Below, piece after piece: positions 24,137-37,484 of a stretch of 64,000 bases of DNA. The notes under the pieces were generated by a model. It was given only the letters and a program-made list of their open reading frames with translations. It ran no database searches and was not told the DNA's origin. This DNA comes from Tetradesmus obliquus (Eukaryota > Chlorophyta > Chlorophyceae > Sphaeropleales > Scenedesmaceae), in NCBI GenBank assembly GCA_030272155.1, contig CP126192.1:1274501-1338500 (forward strand), in the 5' to 3' direction. The stretch's first letter is position 1. Each line of letters starts with the position of its first letter. Position numbers and translations under genes: made by a program.

Positions 24137-27100
24137 ATGCAACACCAGTCATTAGATTTAGCGTCTTACATCGCAGCTTTACCTCCACAGATTAAGTTTG
24201 ACGTCTTTTCCAGCCCATGGACGACCCAGGCGTTGTTCCGGGCGCTCAGCCCGCTAGCTCAGCAGTACATCCTTCGATTGCTGTACGTAGATGAGGGTGT
24301 ATCTAAGGGTAAGATTTTGCAGCTTGCTCCGCTGGTATTCTTGCCTCCTGCACTAGGCTTTAATGTGCTACTGCTGCTGCTACTGCTGCTGCTGTTGTTG
24401 CTGTGGATGTGATGCAGACTCTATGCGGCTATGGGTGGTGCCAGGGGCAGAGGCTCAGCACCACAATGCTGTCACGCAGCTGGAGGTTCTGTCAGTGCTA
24501 GCACCAGACAGCAGGCCAGGGTGGGTGTGGCGTGCCTGCGAGCAAGAGCGTCTGGCAGACCACAGCAGCAATAGCAGCAACAGCAGCAGTGAAGCAGGTG
24601 TTAATGTGGGTGCTGTGTTCTCGCAGGACTGTGGTGCTGCATCCGGCGTTCAAGGCATGCCTACGGTCAGCACTGTCTGGCAGGTGAGAGCGTAGGCGCA
24701 GGGGCAGCTGTGCAGCAGATGTTATGGTGACAGTAGCGAACAAGGATGAGGCCAGGACTTGCGCGTCATTGCAGTGTGTCAGCTCCGGAATCAGCTGCAG
24801 CAGTGTTGAACTCCAAACAAAGCAGCAGGCATGTCAGCTAACGCCAGCAGCACACGCCATGAGTGTCCTTCTGCGTAGCAAGCAGTTGCAAAGCAGTACT
24901 GCATGCTGTGCAAGCTGACATTGCGTGAAGTCCAACCTGTTGCTGCTGCTGCTGCTGCTGCTGCTGTTGCTGCTGCAGGGGTCTGGGCTTGGATGTGGCT
25001 GGCAGGCGGCTAGTGCTGAGTGGCGCCAGCATGAGCCACATCATGATCCAGGCAACCAAGCGCTGGCAGGTGCGGCGCAGCACACCACCAGCGCAGCAGC
25101 AACGCAGCAGCAGTGCAGCACATGCGAGCGGCTGGCCAGCTGCATGTAGTGCCTGGCCATGCCAGGCTGCCAGGCAGCAGCTCAAGGCGCAGCAGCTGCA
25201 TGGGGCGTGGCTTGCAGCGGCTGCACAGTCTACCAGCGCTCTCGCGGGGCCACGTACGCCCAGGCCTGCTTCAGCGTGTTGCGGCTGTGATGCTGCATGC
25301 GAAGCAGCATTCTTCACAATGTTCAGCAGGTTACGCACACTGCCTTGCTGCTGCTGCTGCTGCCGTGCCAGGGTGTGCTGATGTACCTGCTGGACTGTGA
25401 CGACCAGCTGGCAGCGGCAGACGGCGCGGTGAGCAGCAGCAGCGGCAGCAGCAGCGGCTCAGTATCTCATGCTTCAAGCGCAGCTCAGCTGGGGAGTAGC
25501 ATGTAGCCTGCAGCAGGCAGAGTTAGGCAGCAGCACTGTACCGGCTTGTCAGTTCTGCACAATGCTGCAGTACTGTGCGACTCCAGTGTGCAGTGCACTG
25601 AGCAGGGAATCGGTGCCCGAGCACTGCCATGGGGAGTCACAGTTGTGCTGCTGCTGCTGCTGCCGCTGCAGTCAGCCAAGGGCATGAGCATCCAGGCGCT
25701 GCTGCGCTCAGCAGGGCTGGTCAGTGGGCAGGGCCGCAGGTGGGATGGCGGCGGGCTGCTGCTGCGGCTGCTGCGGCAGTTGCTAGGCAACAGTGTTACT
25801 TGCAGCGATGCTTCCTGTATGCAACAGTGCTGTACACAGCTTGTATGCAACAGTGCTGTACACAGCTTGTATGCAACAGTGCTGTACACAGCTTGTAGGG
25901 CTGTGAGGCACCACCTGGACACACCCCGCAGCACTGCCTCCCCTCCTGGCTTGCTGCCACACTGGAACGGTATTCCCGCCTGCCCGCCTGCCTGAGCCTG
26001 GCCTCACATCAGCTGCTGCTGCTGCTGCTGGCCTGATGTGTCCCTCCAGGCACGAGCTGACTGCTGCCGGCTTCCGCTTCCTGCTCAAGGGCAGCCACGA
26101 GCAGGTGTGGCTGCTGCTGCGCGAGTACATCAAGAGCGCAGAGGCGACCTCAGGTGGGGGCAGGTGGTGGGTGGGTTAGGGGGAGGGAGGGCAAGTTAGG
26201 CGCAGGGGGGCCCCATGTGCAGGCACGCGCCCGCCATCATGTGCGGTTCGAGCTGCGCAGAGCTGTTGGGTTTGGAGTGTACAAGCTCCACATGTGCAGG
26301 TAAGGCAGATGTGATGTTGGAGGTGCCACACCTGCCGTCGCAACTGTGCAGCAGCATGCCGTGCTGCAGCCGCGCTGCAGACAGCTGGTGTGCGCATGTA
26401 CTCCGCATGCTCGGCAGCTGTGATAGCCGCTGCCCCATCCGCTGCTGCTGCCGCATCCGCTGCTGCTGCTGCTGCGTCCAGGCAAGGAGCTTGCGTCCAC
26501 GCTGAGCTTCCTGCTGCAGCTCAGCTTCAGGCGCGTGTGGCAGCCCTATGCGATGGGCGAGCTCAGCGCGCAGGAGCAGGACATCGCGGCACACATGGCG
26601 CAGCTGGGGCTGGTGCACACCTTCAACCAGGTGGGGGTGAGCGGGTGGGGGCTGTGTTGTGTAGGAGACTGTGCTGAAGGCAGCTGCGGTGATGTGGCCA
26701 ATGGCTGGCTGCGCTCTTGATTGCCGGCAGAAGCGTCAGCAAGCGCAGCATGACAGCACGCACCTGTGCATGCGCCAAGCGCCGGCTATCGCAGGGAACT
26801 GCTCTGTGGTGGCACGGCCTATCGTACATCTAGCAGTGGTTGCGAGGCAACTCAGTGGTAACATGCAGGTGGTGTGTTGGCGTGTGCATTTGCTGCCCAC
26901 CTGCAGGACGGCACCGCCTACTTTTGTGTGACGCCGCTGGCTGCCTCCCTCTGCGGCGGCTCCAGCAGCAGCAGCACCGCAGCAGCAGCAGCGGCTGCTG
27001 CCGGCAGCACTGCTGCCAGCGTGGACAACGCTGCGTACATCATCGTGGAGACAAACTTCAGGGTGAGCGCTGCTGCTGCTGCCGCTGCTGCTGCTGCCTT

Positions 27101-28218
27101 ACCATGCAACGCTGGCTCCTGAGCTGCAAGCTGCACTGCAGCAGCCGGCAGCAGCCACTGCTGCAGTGTGCAGCCCCAGCCATCCACACCATGCGCAGCA
27201 CACAGCCGCGTCACCGCACCCTGCCTAACCGCCGCTGCGTGCGCCGCGCTGCCTCATGCTGTGCCAGGTGTACGCGCACACCAGCTGCCCGCTGCAGCGT
27301 CGGCTGCTGGCGCGGCTGATGCGCACCGACTGCCTGCTGCCCAACCTGTTTGTGGGCAGCCTGACGCGTGAGGCCTTCTTGGCGGCGCTGGGCCTGGGCG
27401 TCAGCGCTGCTGACGTGGCGGGCTTCCTGGCGCAGCACGCACACCCGCAGGTGGCGCGGCGGGTGCCCTCCGTGCCCGAGGTGAGGTGGGGGGGGGGGCG
27501 GGGGCTGGGTGTGCGCACGGCTGGCAGGAGACAGGATGCGTATTCGCACACCCACATGCTGTTAGTATGCGGCTGTCACCTGTGTAACGAGCGCAACTGC
27601 CGCAGCTGGAAGCGCAACACAATAAACATTTTCATTGACTCAGCTGGTGCGGTCGGCTGTGCATGCAGCAGCTAGCCTCTGCCAAGGTAACGCACAGTTA
27701 ACGACACACCTCCGCTGCGCTGCACTACTGCTGCTGCTGCCGTGGCCACCGATGCTTGCATCCTCAGAACGTGCAGGAGCAGCTGGTGCTGTGGGAGAGT
27801 GAGACGCGGCGCGTGGTGGCTGAGCCGGCCACGCTGTACAGCGCCTTTGAGGACGACGACCTCTTCCTGGCGGCCAGCCACCACGCGGGCCAGCTGGGCG
27901 TGCGGCTGTGGGCCGACAACAGCCAGCGACAGTTCGCCATCAAGCGCCTGGGTGAGTGCATGTTTGACAGCGCTGCAGCATGGGGTGTGTTCTGTACTTT
28001 TGCAGTGGCCGCGCGGCTTTGGGTGTATCACCATTACTACAGTCAGGAAGTGCTTTGCACACGGCAGGTGTTGTGCCTGGGGTGAGGTGTGACGGCAAGT
28101 CTGCTGCTGCCGCTGCTGCCGCTGCCGCTGCTGTCGCTGCCCGCCGCCAGGCCATGAGGCACTGAAGGGCTTCATTGTGGAGTACAAGCGCCAGCGCGAG
28201 CGCAGCAGCGGCCTGTGA
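24137..28218 (+). CDS. TFB2: TFIIH core subunit TFB2 (p52/GTF2H4)
   Basis: Subunit of the TFIIH core, which in other eukaryotes binds the XPB helicase in transcription initiation and nucleotide excision repair. Twelve exons, 24137-24308, 24418-24520, 24627-24683, 24979-25069, 25372-25428, 25672-25739, 26050-26153, 26482-26630, 26907-27062, 27268-27480, 27768-27951 and 28151-28218, join in frame to 473 residues, close to human p52 (462). Signatures in order are LDLASYIAALPP, VVLHPAFKACLRSALSG, KRWQ joined to GVLMYLLDC, HELTAAGFRFLLKG, LASTLSFLLQLSF, YIIVETNFR followed by VYAHTS, FLAQHAHPQV, QEQLVLWESETRRV and the C-terminal GHEALKGFIVEYKRQRE. The IIVETN block is the family hallmark. An S/A-rich insert precedes it. 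The gene converges on the DDT gene. Confidence 0.94.
25817..25894. repeat. 26-bp tandem repeat, three copies, in a TFB2 intron
   Basis: Three perfect or near-perfect units of TGTATGCAACAGTGCTGTAC plus six bases start at 25817, 25843 and 25869, in intron 25740-26049. Confidence 0.95.
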
Positions 28219-29632
28219 CAGCAGTCAGCACACAGCAGCTGAGGCAGCAGCGCGCTGTGAGCGCACAGCGAGGCCACAGCAGCTGAGGCAGCAGCACACA
28301 GCAGCCCTGCAGGCGCAGGCGCAGCTGCGGCGGCTGCTGGCTGCTGGGCTGGTGCGCCTGCACTACACAGCACAGGCATCATTGCAGCAGCTGCCGTGCA
28401 TCAGGTGCAGATGCTGGGGTGTGCTAGGTGCAGATGCTGGGGTGGGCTAGGTGCTGTTCAGCACTGGCTGCGTGGGGGGTGGAACGGGTTTAGTCAGCAG
28501 ATTAGGCATGGAGAACTGTGAGAGTGTGGTGTGGGTTTCTGCAGGTTCAGCTGGACTAGCAAGGCATGTAAGCTGTGGTTGCAGTGCCTGCTACTGGCAC
28601 AGCGCTGATTTAGACATGGGCATGCTTGCGGCAGCCAGAGCTGCTGTGGTGCATGTGTTGCGGCACTTGGCATTTCAGCACAAGCGTGTCTCAGATGAAG
28701 ATTCAGATTTGGGTAATTTTCGCAGGGGTTCATCCGCCATCATCAGCATCACTATCCGCCAAAATGCAAGGATGCTATGGTAACATGATGATGATGAAAG
28801 TGCAAGGATGTTGGGTTCACGTAAGCAATGTGACTCAGCACTGTGGCAGTAGAACAAGGTGATCACATGAAATGGCCTGGAGGCCTACCTGCCTGCGACC
28901 GCCCGCCCGGGCCAGGCGACAGCCACTTGCCTGTATTCATCACAAGTTTCAAACAACAGAGCACCCGCGGTCTGTACGCTGTGTGCATACCAGCAGTGCT
29001 GACGCAGCAACCAACCCAGACAGCCAGCTAGGGGCTAAGCCTGTGGTGCATTGTGCACACGCATGTGAGATGTTGATCGCGTTGTCAACGTGTACGCCAG
29101 CTCCAAGCATGTACTGCCTGGCTAGACAGCGCTGCCATCGCTGCCTCGCTGCCCCGCTGCCTGACCGGCACTGCTGCAGGGTACTGCTGAGCAGTGCCAC
29201 AAGGCTTGCACCGTGGTGACCAGCGTACTGTTTTTCACCACCAAGGCTTGGCTGCCCCACTGGCCGCGCTAGCCCGTCAGCACACCACACGCAGAATGTA
29301 GACCCTGCTACTACCTGCTAGTAGCAGCACAGTGACGGCTGTGATCAATCAGTCACACAAGGCACTGTACAGCACTGCCGCAATGGTGGCATTGCAATGC
29401 CAGGCTGGCAGAACAGAACATGCAAAACACCGGATGCAGCTCTCACTCTCATTCTCAACATGCACATGGCTGCAGCGCTACAGGCGCAAGCACCGTGAGC
29501 AGCAAGCTGCTGACACACCCTCGCGGGCTCAAGGCCGAGATTCACCCACTGACACAACGGCCTGTCCTGACACTACCTGTCAGACCAGCATAACCTTCTG
29601 TTCCTCTTCACACCACAGCCCCTCTAGCTAAC
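28219..29632. other. Convergent intergenic region, TFB2 and the DDT gene
   Basis: No gene is supported. Both neighbouring genes end here, so it holds two 3' UTRs. No repeat array or RNA gene was recognised. Confidence 0.5.
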
Positions 29633-30165
29633 CTACTGCTGGTACTGCTGCTGCCAGGGGTAGCTGGCTGCAGGTGGCACCGCCATGCCTGGCAGCACAC
29701 CACCCGGCGCAGCAGCGCCAGCAGCCTGCTGCAGCTGTTGCGGGCCTGCTGCAGCAGGCATGCCCCGCCATGCCGCTGCCATGCCAGGCACACCAGGGGC
29801 TTGCTGCTGCTGGTCGTACGCGCCCCACATGCCACCCGCAGGCTGCAGGGCAGGCGCCGCCTGCTGCCCAACAAGGCGCGGCGGCTGTGGATGATGCTGG
29901 TGCTGCAGATTCGCTGCACCAGCATAGCCGCCTGCAGCAGCAGCAGCGGCAGGAGCGCCAGCATAACCAGCAGCAGCAGACTCCATAGCCAGCCCAGCAG
30001 CTGCAGAGGGCGGCGACTGCACAGCTGGCATGCCAGCCACTGCCTGCAGCTGAGCGAGCGCAGCCTGCAGGTGTGCCTGGGCCTCTGCCGCAGCCGCTGC
30101 TGCTGCTGCCACGTCAGGCTCAGGCTCGTGTGGCGCAGCAGCTGTACCAGCAGCAGCAGCTGCCG

Positions 30166-30196
<31 letters not shown>

Positions 30197-30947
30197 AGGC
30201 TGCTGCAGCAGTGGGGCAGCCGGCGGTCCAGCTGCAGGCGCTGGCTGTACATGCTGCTGCTGCTGCAAGCTGTGTGTGGCTTGGTGCTGCTGCAGCAGCT
30301 GCTGCTCGTGCTGCTCTGCCATGCGGTTCATGGACTGCGTGCTGCTGCTGTGGAAGTGGCCACGCGCCATCGCCATGCCATCGCTGCCTTCGTACGGCGC
30401 AGGATCCCAGCCTCCCAGGCATGCCCCGCCACCATCACCGCCTGAAGCTGCAGGTGCTGCTGCTGCTGCCAGCCCTGCTGACATCAGGCCTGCTGCTGGT
30501 GGGGGTGCTGCTGCTACTGCTGCTGCTGGTGGTGGTACGATTGAGCCGCCCGGCCCCGTATGATCAGCGCCGTGGTGCGCCTCCCACTCGGCCTGCATGT
30601 GGCTGGCCATGCCCAGGAAGTTGTCCTCACGCCCGCCAGCAGCAGCGGCAGCAGCAGCAACAGCGGCAGCAACGCCGGCAGCTGCGCGCCGCCGCGGCCT
30701 GCCACCGCTGGCTCCCGCCCCGCCGTCTGCACTGCCGCCCTGCTGGCTTGCTGCTGCTGCTGCTGTGGTTGCAGCAGCTGCCGCAGCGATCTGCAAGGCG
30801 GAGGGTGGCGGGGGTGCGCGGGGCTTGGGTGGCGCTGCCTGCTGCTTGCGGGGCTGCTGAGGCCTGGGGCCGCTGCTGCTGCTGGCCTGCTGCTGCTTGC
30901 GCCGCTTCGGCTGTGCACCATCACCACTAGCAGCAGCTGCACTCCTG

Positions 30948-30983
<36 letters not shown>

Positions 30984-33900
30984 GACACTGCAGCATCAGC
31001 CTGCTGTCCATTCCCAACTGGTGCACCAGGCTGCTGCGGCAATCCCTCCTGCTGCTGCTGCTGCTGCGCATCAGCGTCTGCTGCCCCCTCGGGCTCCTCG
31101 AATATGCCCAGCTTGGCCAGCTCTGCGCGCCGCTTGCGCTGCGCCTCAATCTCCTCCAGGCTCAGCACAGGCTCCGCAGCGCCACCGCTGCGCCCGCGCC
31201 GCACCTCGCAGTCGTATGGCGGCGCGGTGTAGGCGGCCCTGCTGGGGCCGGATGGCTCTTCTAGGTCCAGCCGCGCCTGCTGCGCCCGTATGGCCGTCTG
31301 CAGGTAGTAAAGCAGGGCAGCACATCGAGACGTTAAAGTGTCACACGCAGCATAAGTCCAGAAAACTGCATTACGGGGCCAGTCTGGAAGGGCAGGGCAA
31401 CACAGGCCAGGATAATGCTGGCAGTGTGGAGCAACAGGCTGTAACACAGCCGGCCGTCATTTGCAACTGCCTCAGCACTTGAGGCACCACAACAAGCGCC
31501 GCGCAGCACCCACCTTCATCTTGCGCTCGTAGTCGTCAAAGCTGTAGGCCACAGTGCGCTTGCGCTCACGCCGCGCACGGCCCAGCTCGGGCGGAGCGTC
31601 CAGCCCCAGCGACTTGGCCACACGGCTGCGCGCTCGCGCAAACTGCAGCAGCAGCAGCAGCAGCAGCACTAGGTCGATATGCCTGTTGTGAGCGCAGAGG
31701 TAGCGGTGTTCAGTTGGATGCCAGCACACGCGGCTAGCAGGGCGAGCTGCAGTACTGCTGGAACTAATCGTGCCTGCCCGCCTGGCAGCACAGCCGCTAA
31801 CGGTGCATATGGCAGCAGCTCCTTGTCCACATGCACACTGCATGCTCAGCCAGGACCCACAGCTCTTGCGACCACTGCCATTGTCACAACTAGCCACCAC
31901 CACGCAACTCAGCGCACGCCACGTCACGGCAGTGCCGGCCTGGCCTTGACACGCCGGCCTGGCCTGCCGCCCCCCCCGCCCCCCCCCCCCCCCGCGCCGC
32001 CCGCCCCCGCCACACCTTCTCTTCGCGCTCCTTGCGCTCCAGCAGCGTGGCCACCACCTGCTCCAGCAGCAGCTGCCCAAGCGCCACGTCAGCGCTGCTG
32101 CTGCTGCCAGCCAGCTGCCCCGCCAGCGCCTCCAGCCCCTCCACGCTGTCAGCAGCCAGCCGCCAGCTGCCAGCCACAGCGTCAGGCGGCAGCACGTACT
32201 TGGCGCCCAGGGACTTGCGCGGCTTAGTAGCAGCGCCAGCCTCACCTGTTGCTTTGGCTGACTTGGCTTTGCTGGGCTTGCTGCTGGCGGGCTTGGCGGC
32301 TGCTGCTGCAGCGGCAGCCTCCTCGGCGAGCTTGCTGATGCTGGGCGGGTTCATGGCCTGCGCTGCAATCTTGGCAGACGCGTCCACAGCAGCACGCCGC
32401 GAGGGCCGGCCACGGCTTGCAGCAGCCTCTGCTGCTGCTGCTTCCTCCTTTGCTGACAAATTATCTGTGCGCTTCTTCTTCTTCTGCTGTGTTGCTGCAG
32501 CTTCATCCTCTGCATCGCTTGCTTCATCAACGTCTGCTGCCGCGCTGCTCACCCTGCTGCTGTCACGAGCCTTGCTGCCGCGTGGCGGCTTCTTGCTGCT
32601 GCCGGCTGGCGGCTTGTCACTGGCAGCAGCAGCAGCAGCAGCAGCTGCCTTGCTGCCCAGCTGCTGCGCCACCTTGGCTGCTGCGTCTGCAGCTGCCTTG
32701 CGGCTAGGCCGTGACGGCAGCACGCCAGCGGCTGCGGCTGCAGCTGCCACCTCAGCTGCATCAGCTGCCGACCTGCCTCTGCTGCCACGCCTGCCAGCAC
32801 CCTTGGGCGCCGCATCGGCAGCAGCAGCAGCAGAATCATCTGCTTCTGCGGCATCGACATTGGCCTCAGGCTGCTTACCAGCAGCAGCTGCATCGTCTGC
32901 AGCCGAGCTTGCAGTCCGCTTCCTGCCCCGCCCTGCCTTAGCTGCTGCCTTGATCGCTGGAGCTGCAGCATCTGCTGCCTCTGCCTTGTCAGCGTCAGCT
33001 GCCGTCTCAGCACTGCCGGCTGGCTCTGCATCGGGCTTCACAGCAGCGGCAGCCTCGTGCACATTTTCCTTGCCCTGACTGGCGGGAGCATCCTCCTGCT
33101 GCTGTTCTGCATCCTCTGCCTGATTCTGCTGCTGCTTCTCCTGCTGCGGCAGCTCTTCTTCCTGCTGCTGCTGCTGTTCCTGCTCCTGCTTGACTTCTGC
33201 TGCAGTCTGCTGCTGCTCATCCGTCGTCTGCTGCTGCTGCTCCTCACTTTGCTTCTGATCAGCCTCAGGCTGCTGCTCCTGCTGCACAGCTGGCTGCTGC
33301 TGGCTGTCTGGGGCATCTGGCGTGCCCATCCTGCTGCTGCCTACTGCTGCCGGCTGGTCCTGCACTGCGGATGTGGTGGGCTGCGCGCCACCGCCACTGG
33401 TCCTGCAGGGCACACAGCAAGCAGCAGCAACGCGCACCCAGCCTGACAGCGCTGATAACAAAAGCACGGAGATTAAACTGAACACATCCTGCTGCTTGGT
33501 CCTGTGAAGTCACCGCCATGAAAGGCATCAAGCACGCCCTGCACTGGCGGAAGGCGCTGGCGCTGGCGCTGGCGCTGGTCTCCTAGCACCCCACAACCCT
33601 GGACAGCCACGAGCTACTTGGCCCCTCACCTGGTGGGTGGCAGTGGCGGCTTGCCCGCAGCCTTGTCATCAGCCCTGCCGCCCTGCTGCTGCTGCTGCTC
33701 CTTCTGGTCCTGCTGTTGCTTCTGGTCCTGCTGCTCCTGTTGCTGCAGCGCGCGCAGCTCCTCATGTGTCACCTCTCGCGGGGGCCCCTCCACGTACAGC
33801 CGGCTGCCCATCAGCCCCACGGGGATATCATGGTCGTACGGCATGTCAAACCAGTAGTAGCGGCAGCCTGCAGCATCGCACCCCAGCGGGCTGCGCCCGC

Positions 33901-35819
33901 GCAGGTCTTCCGCAGTCATCTTGGGTGGTGGCGGTGCGGACGCGCCGCGCTGGCTGCGCCGCGGCGGCGTGTTGCTGCCGCTGGCTGCGCCTGCTGGTGG
34001 CGGTGCACGCAGCAGGTCGTCCATCATGCCGCGCATGTCCTCGCGGTCGGCGCGCATGTCGGCCAGCGCCTTGAGCGTGAGCACCCTGCGCAGCAGCCAG
34101 CAGCAGCAGCACGAGGCCAGCGGGCAAGCAGATTATGAAGGTAGACGACAAGCACTAAAGCCACTGTACACAAGACGCATGCATGCCGCACATGTCTGTG
34201 CACCATTTGTGCTGCTGCCGCTGCCCAGCTGCCGGGCCGCTCGCAGCATGCGCCGCACCTCTGGCGCGCGCCCAGAGCCGCGTACTCGGCCGCCTCCCTG
34301 CCGCGCACCGGCCTGAAGGGCAGGCCAGTCAGCGGCTGCTGCATGGCGTGCGCCTCGCTGGCCAGGCGCGCCGCCAGCGTGGTGACCCAGTTGTCCAAGC
34401 CCACGTGGCTGCGCGTGGCGATGCCCTGCAGCAGGTCCACGTGCAGCTGCGCCAGCAGGCCTGCAACCAGCAGCAGCGGCAGCAGACAGCAGCAACAGCA
34501 GTGGTAGGGGCAGCGGCAGCACAGCTGTGTCTCAGCACAAGGTTGAGCTACGTGCAGGGTACATACAAACCAAGCATCATGCATTCCAAGCACAGATCCT
34601 GCACTTGAATGCAGGTTGTGCAAGCGACATGTTGACAAACACAACCAGCGACCCCACCACATTGCTGCTCGCGCTCTCCCTGGACCTGCCTGGGTGTTGG
34701 TGCGTTGCTGCCGTGCTGTTGGCCTGGCTCAACAGAAGCGCGCTGCACTGGCAAGTCCATGCCTCAACTGGCTTTGCTGCTGCGCTACCCTCGGCTGCTG
34801 CTGCCCCCGCCGTGTCCCACCTGGCCCAGGCGCGCGCACCAGCGCCTCCTCCAGGTCCTGCAGCGGGTACAGCTGGCTGAAGTTGAGCCAGAACTTGAAC
34901 TGGCCCATGAACTCGTACACAGCAGCAAGCTCCCACATGCCGCGGATGGCCGCCAGGTCGGCAGCAGCCTGATCCTCGCTCACGTTCCGCTCCAGCACCA
35001 CCTCGCCTGCAGGCCACACAGCAGCAGCCAGCAGTGGGATGGTCAGCAGCAGCTTGCCTGGTGGATTTGGCATGCTGAGATGCTTCAGGCGGGCCAGCTG
35101 CTGGCCCCTGCATGCCGCGGCTGTCCAGCAAGCACAGCCGCGCCACCAGCTGGTGCCACTGACACAGCGCAGCCACTGGAGCTGCGACCTGGGCAGTTTG
35201 CTGCTGCGCAGGAGCTACACGTCTGCTTACACATTGCGCCAGCCCCCAGCAATGCACAGCATGGCAGGGATCAGGCGCGCAGCTGCAACCGCAGCCAGGC
35301 ACAGGCTGTGGCTGCACAGCAGCAGTGCCAACACCGCTCAGCAGGCCCCTGCCCTGGCTGCTGGTGCCTAGCAGGCCACCCGGCCCGCCACTACGGCCGG
35401 CAGTACGGCTCTGCTGCCCTGGATGACGTGCGTAGGCAGCAGATCCACTCAAAGCTGCTCAGCAGTTGCCCACCTTCATCGTCTGACCCTTCCTCCATGC
35501 AAGAATCTTCACCACTACCGTGATCTGCACGGCCAGGCTGTTCATCAAGTGCTGAACTGCGGAGCTTGGCTGTTGTGTCGTTCTCAAGTCTTGGCCGCTT
35601 TGGTGGTGGTTCGGCCGCTTTGCGATGCACCTTCCTTATTCCCCATTCTTCGTCTGAGCTATTCTCTTCCTGCCCAGCATCCAGCTCATGACTGGACGAG
35701 CTCGTTTGCTGCTGCTGAAAGTCCCCAGTTTGCTGCGGCTGCTGGGAAGGAACATCATCAGCTTTAACAGGTTCTTCAGGTACAAAATTAAAGGTTTGAT
35801 CAATTACTGGAGCTTCCAT
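29633..35819 (-). CDS. DDT-domain chromatin protein (DDR4-like, with WHIM-like motif)
   Basis: Probable nuclear partner of an ISWI-type chromatin remodeller, inferred from the family role of DDT proteins. Seven exons, 35474-35819, 34821-35006, 34259-34460, 33630-34085, 32016-33402, 31514-31642 and 29633-31297, keep frame and encode 1,456 residues. An acidic N-terminus with RKVHRKAAEPPPKRPR leads into the DDT domain (about 138-195; MWELAAVYEFMGQFKFW, LYPLQDLEEALV, LLAQLHVDLLQGI). VLTLKALADMRADREDMR follows, then a WHIM/WSD-like RSPLGCDAAGCRYYWFDMPY (about 305-330). The rest is a very long charged tail: Q/E-rich, then A/K-rich with AT-hook-like GRGRKR and GRPSRR, then RERKRTVAYSFDDYERKMK, LSLEEIEAQRKRRAELAKLG and a Q/A/P-rich end. 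Known DDR4-type proteins are much shorter, so the tail is lineage-specific or a fused region. All exon joins were checked for phase. Confidence 0.85.
31966..31993. repeat. Poly-C tract in a DDT-gene intron (G-run on sense strand)
   Basis: Nearly uninterrupted C on the plus strand lies just downstream of the donor of exon 32016-33402. On the sense strand it reads as long G-runs with quadruplex potential. Confidence 0.8.
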
Positions 35820-36396
35820 ACTGCTCAAGGCTGATCAGCCATCAGCGGTGCGTGCGAACTCAAAGGCAGTCTTGTCCGTTGTAATGACACGTCCTGAAGG
35901 CAAATCGTCATTAGGTCTGAAACCACCGTCACCGGCTCAGCCAGGGATGCTCGGGTCACCTGGTTCAAATTTGGAGGTGTCATTTCTTGCACGTGGCGTC
36001 TACCTGCCCACTCTGGATGTTTGACAGTCTGTAAGACGATTTTATTATATTTGAGGTCAGTGATGCATGCTGTTGATACCTGCTGACTCTGATCTCACTT
36101 CAGAGTTGGCGCGCAGACCGCTTACCCGCGCAACGTGCAAGGAAACGAGCTGATGTGGCGAATTCAGTTACCATCGTTCTCCCCGAACATCGCCAGGAGC
36201 GCACAGCCCTCTCGCTCCGACGCTGAGCTGGGTGCTGCATGCCAGCAAATCCAGCTGTTGCTTGCAAAGCAGCCTGGCACTGTGCAGTGAGAGGAAATTG
36301 CACAGTGAACATGGTCAGCTGATATGCACGGGATAATTGCTGCAAGGGAGTGCACACAGCACAAGGTTGCTATGCTACACATTGCTGTGCTACACC
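35820..36396. other. Intergenic region, DDT gene promoter side
   Basis: This lies between the DDT ATG (35819) and the Mini-III-like stop (36397). It is AT-richer than its neighbours, fits a promoter plus 3' UTR, and shows no gene. Confidence 0.5.
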
Positions 36397-37446
36397 TCAA
36401 GCTCCTGCTGTGCTCTGCTTGGAAGCGCCTGCACCGCGCACCCGCCGGCCACCAGCGCCTGTATCCACATGGCCAGCCGCAGAGCTGCCGGCATCACTGC
36501 CACCCTTCTGACTGCCTTTGGTGGCTGCGCTACCGGGCTTGGTGCTGCCCCTGGCCTGCCTGCCAGCGCTGCCCTTGTGGGTGGCGCTGGCTGGCTGCTG
36601 CGTCTGAGCCGGCAGCGGCTGCTGCCACTTCTTGAGGCGTTGCGGCTGCAGCAGCCACTCCATCAGCTGCTGCAGGCGCGCAGCATCTGTCAGGTACAGG
36701 TGGGCGACCTGCAGCAGCAGTGGCGCACATAGACGCCAGCAGGCAGGGCACATGCTGGATATGCCGATGCACATAGTTATGTACAGCCAGGCTGGCTGAC
36801 CAAGCGCTGTCGTTCAAAAACGAAACGTACACAGCATGAGCTTTGTGCATGCCAGGTGAAGTGTGACCCGTGCAATGCACGCTTACAGTGTAGCATATCA
36901 TGGATACTTTGCATTGCATGGCATGCGCACAGAGCCGTGACAAGCTGCGTCCTCAGGCAGGCCCTGCTTGGAGCTGCCTCCCCGCCCACTGCCCCACGCG
37001 CGCCCTCACCAGCGCCTCCACTGCAGTGGCCTGCTTGTACTGCTGGCGGCTGGCATGCGGGGGCGGCGCCACGCTGGCGCTGTTGCTGGCCCAGCGCAGC
37101 AGCGAGGCCTCCTCAGCGCGCAGCCAGCTGCCATTGACCAGCAGCTGGTACACCGCAGCCTGCAGCACAGACACGCAGGCAAGGTCACAACGGCAAAGAC
37201 TGCCACACAGCCGTTATTACTGTAGGCACCCAGCATCAGTGCATCTGTCGCAGTATGCCATGCAGTGCAACCAACAGCGCTGGAGCTTGTCTGTGGACAG
37301 CAGCATGAGGCAGCATTGCTGCTGCCTCCGGCTGCTGCAGCACACTGCATCTGCTTCAAAGTAACAACCTGCAAGTGCACACGATGCTGTTGCTGCTGTA
37401 CTGCTACTACAACTGGCACAGCCCTAAGCCTGCCGCAACGCTGCAG

Positions 37447-37484
<38 letters not shown>
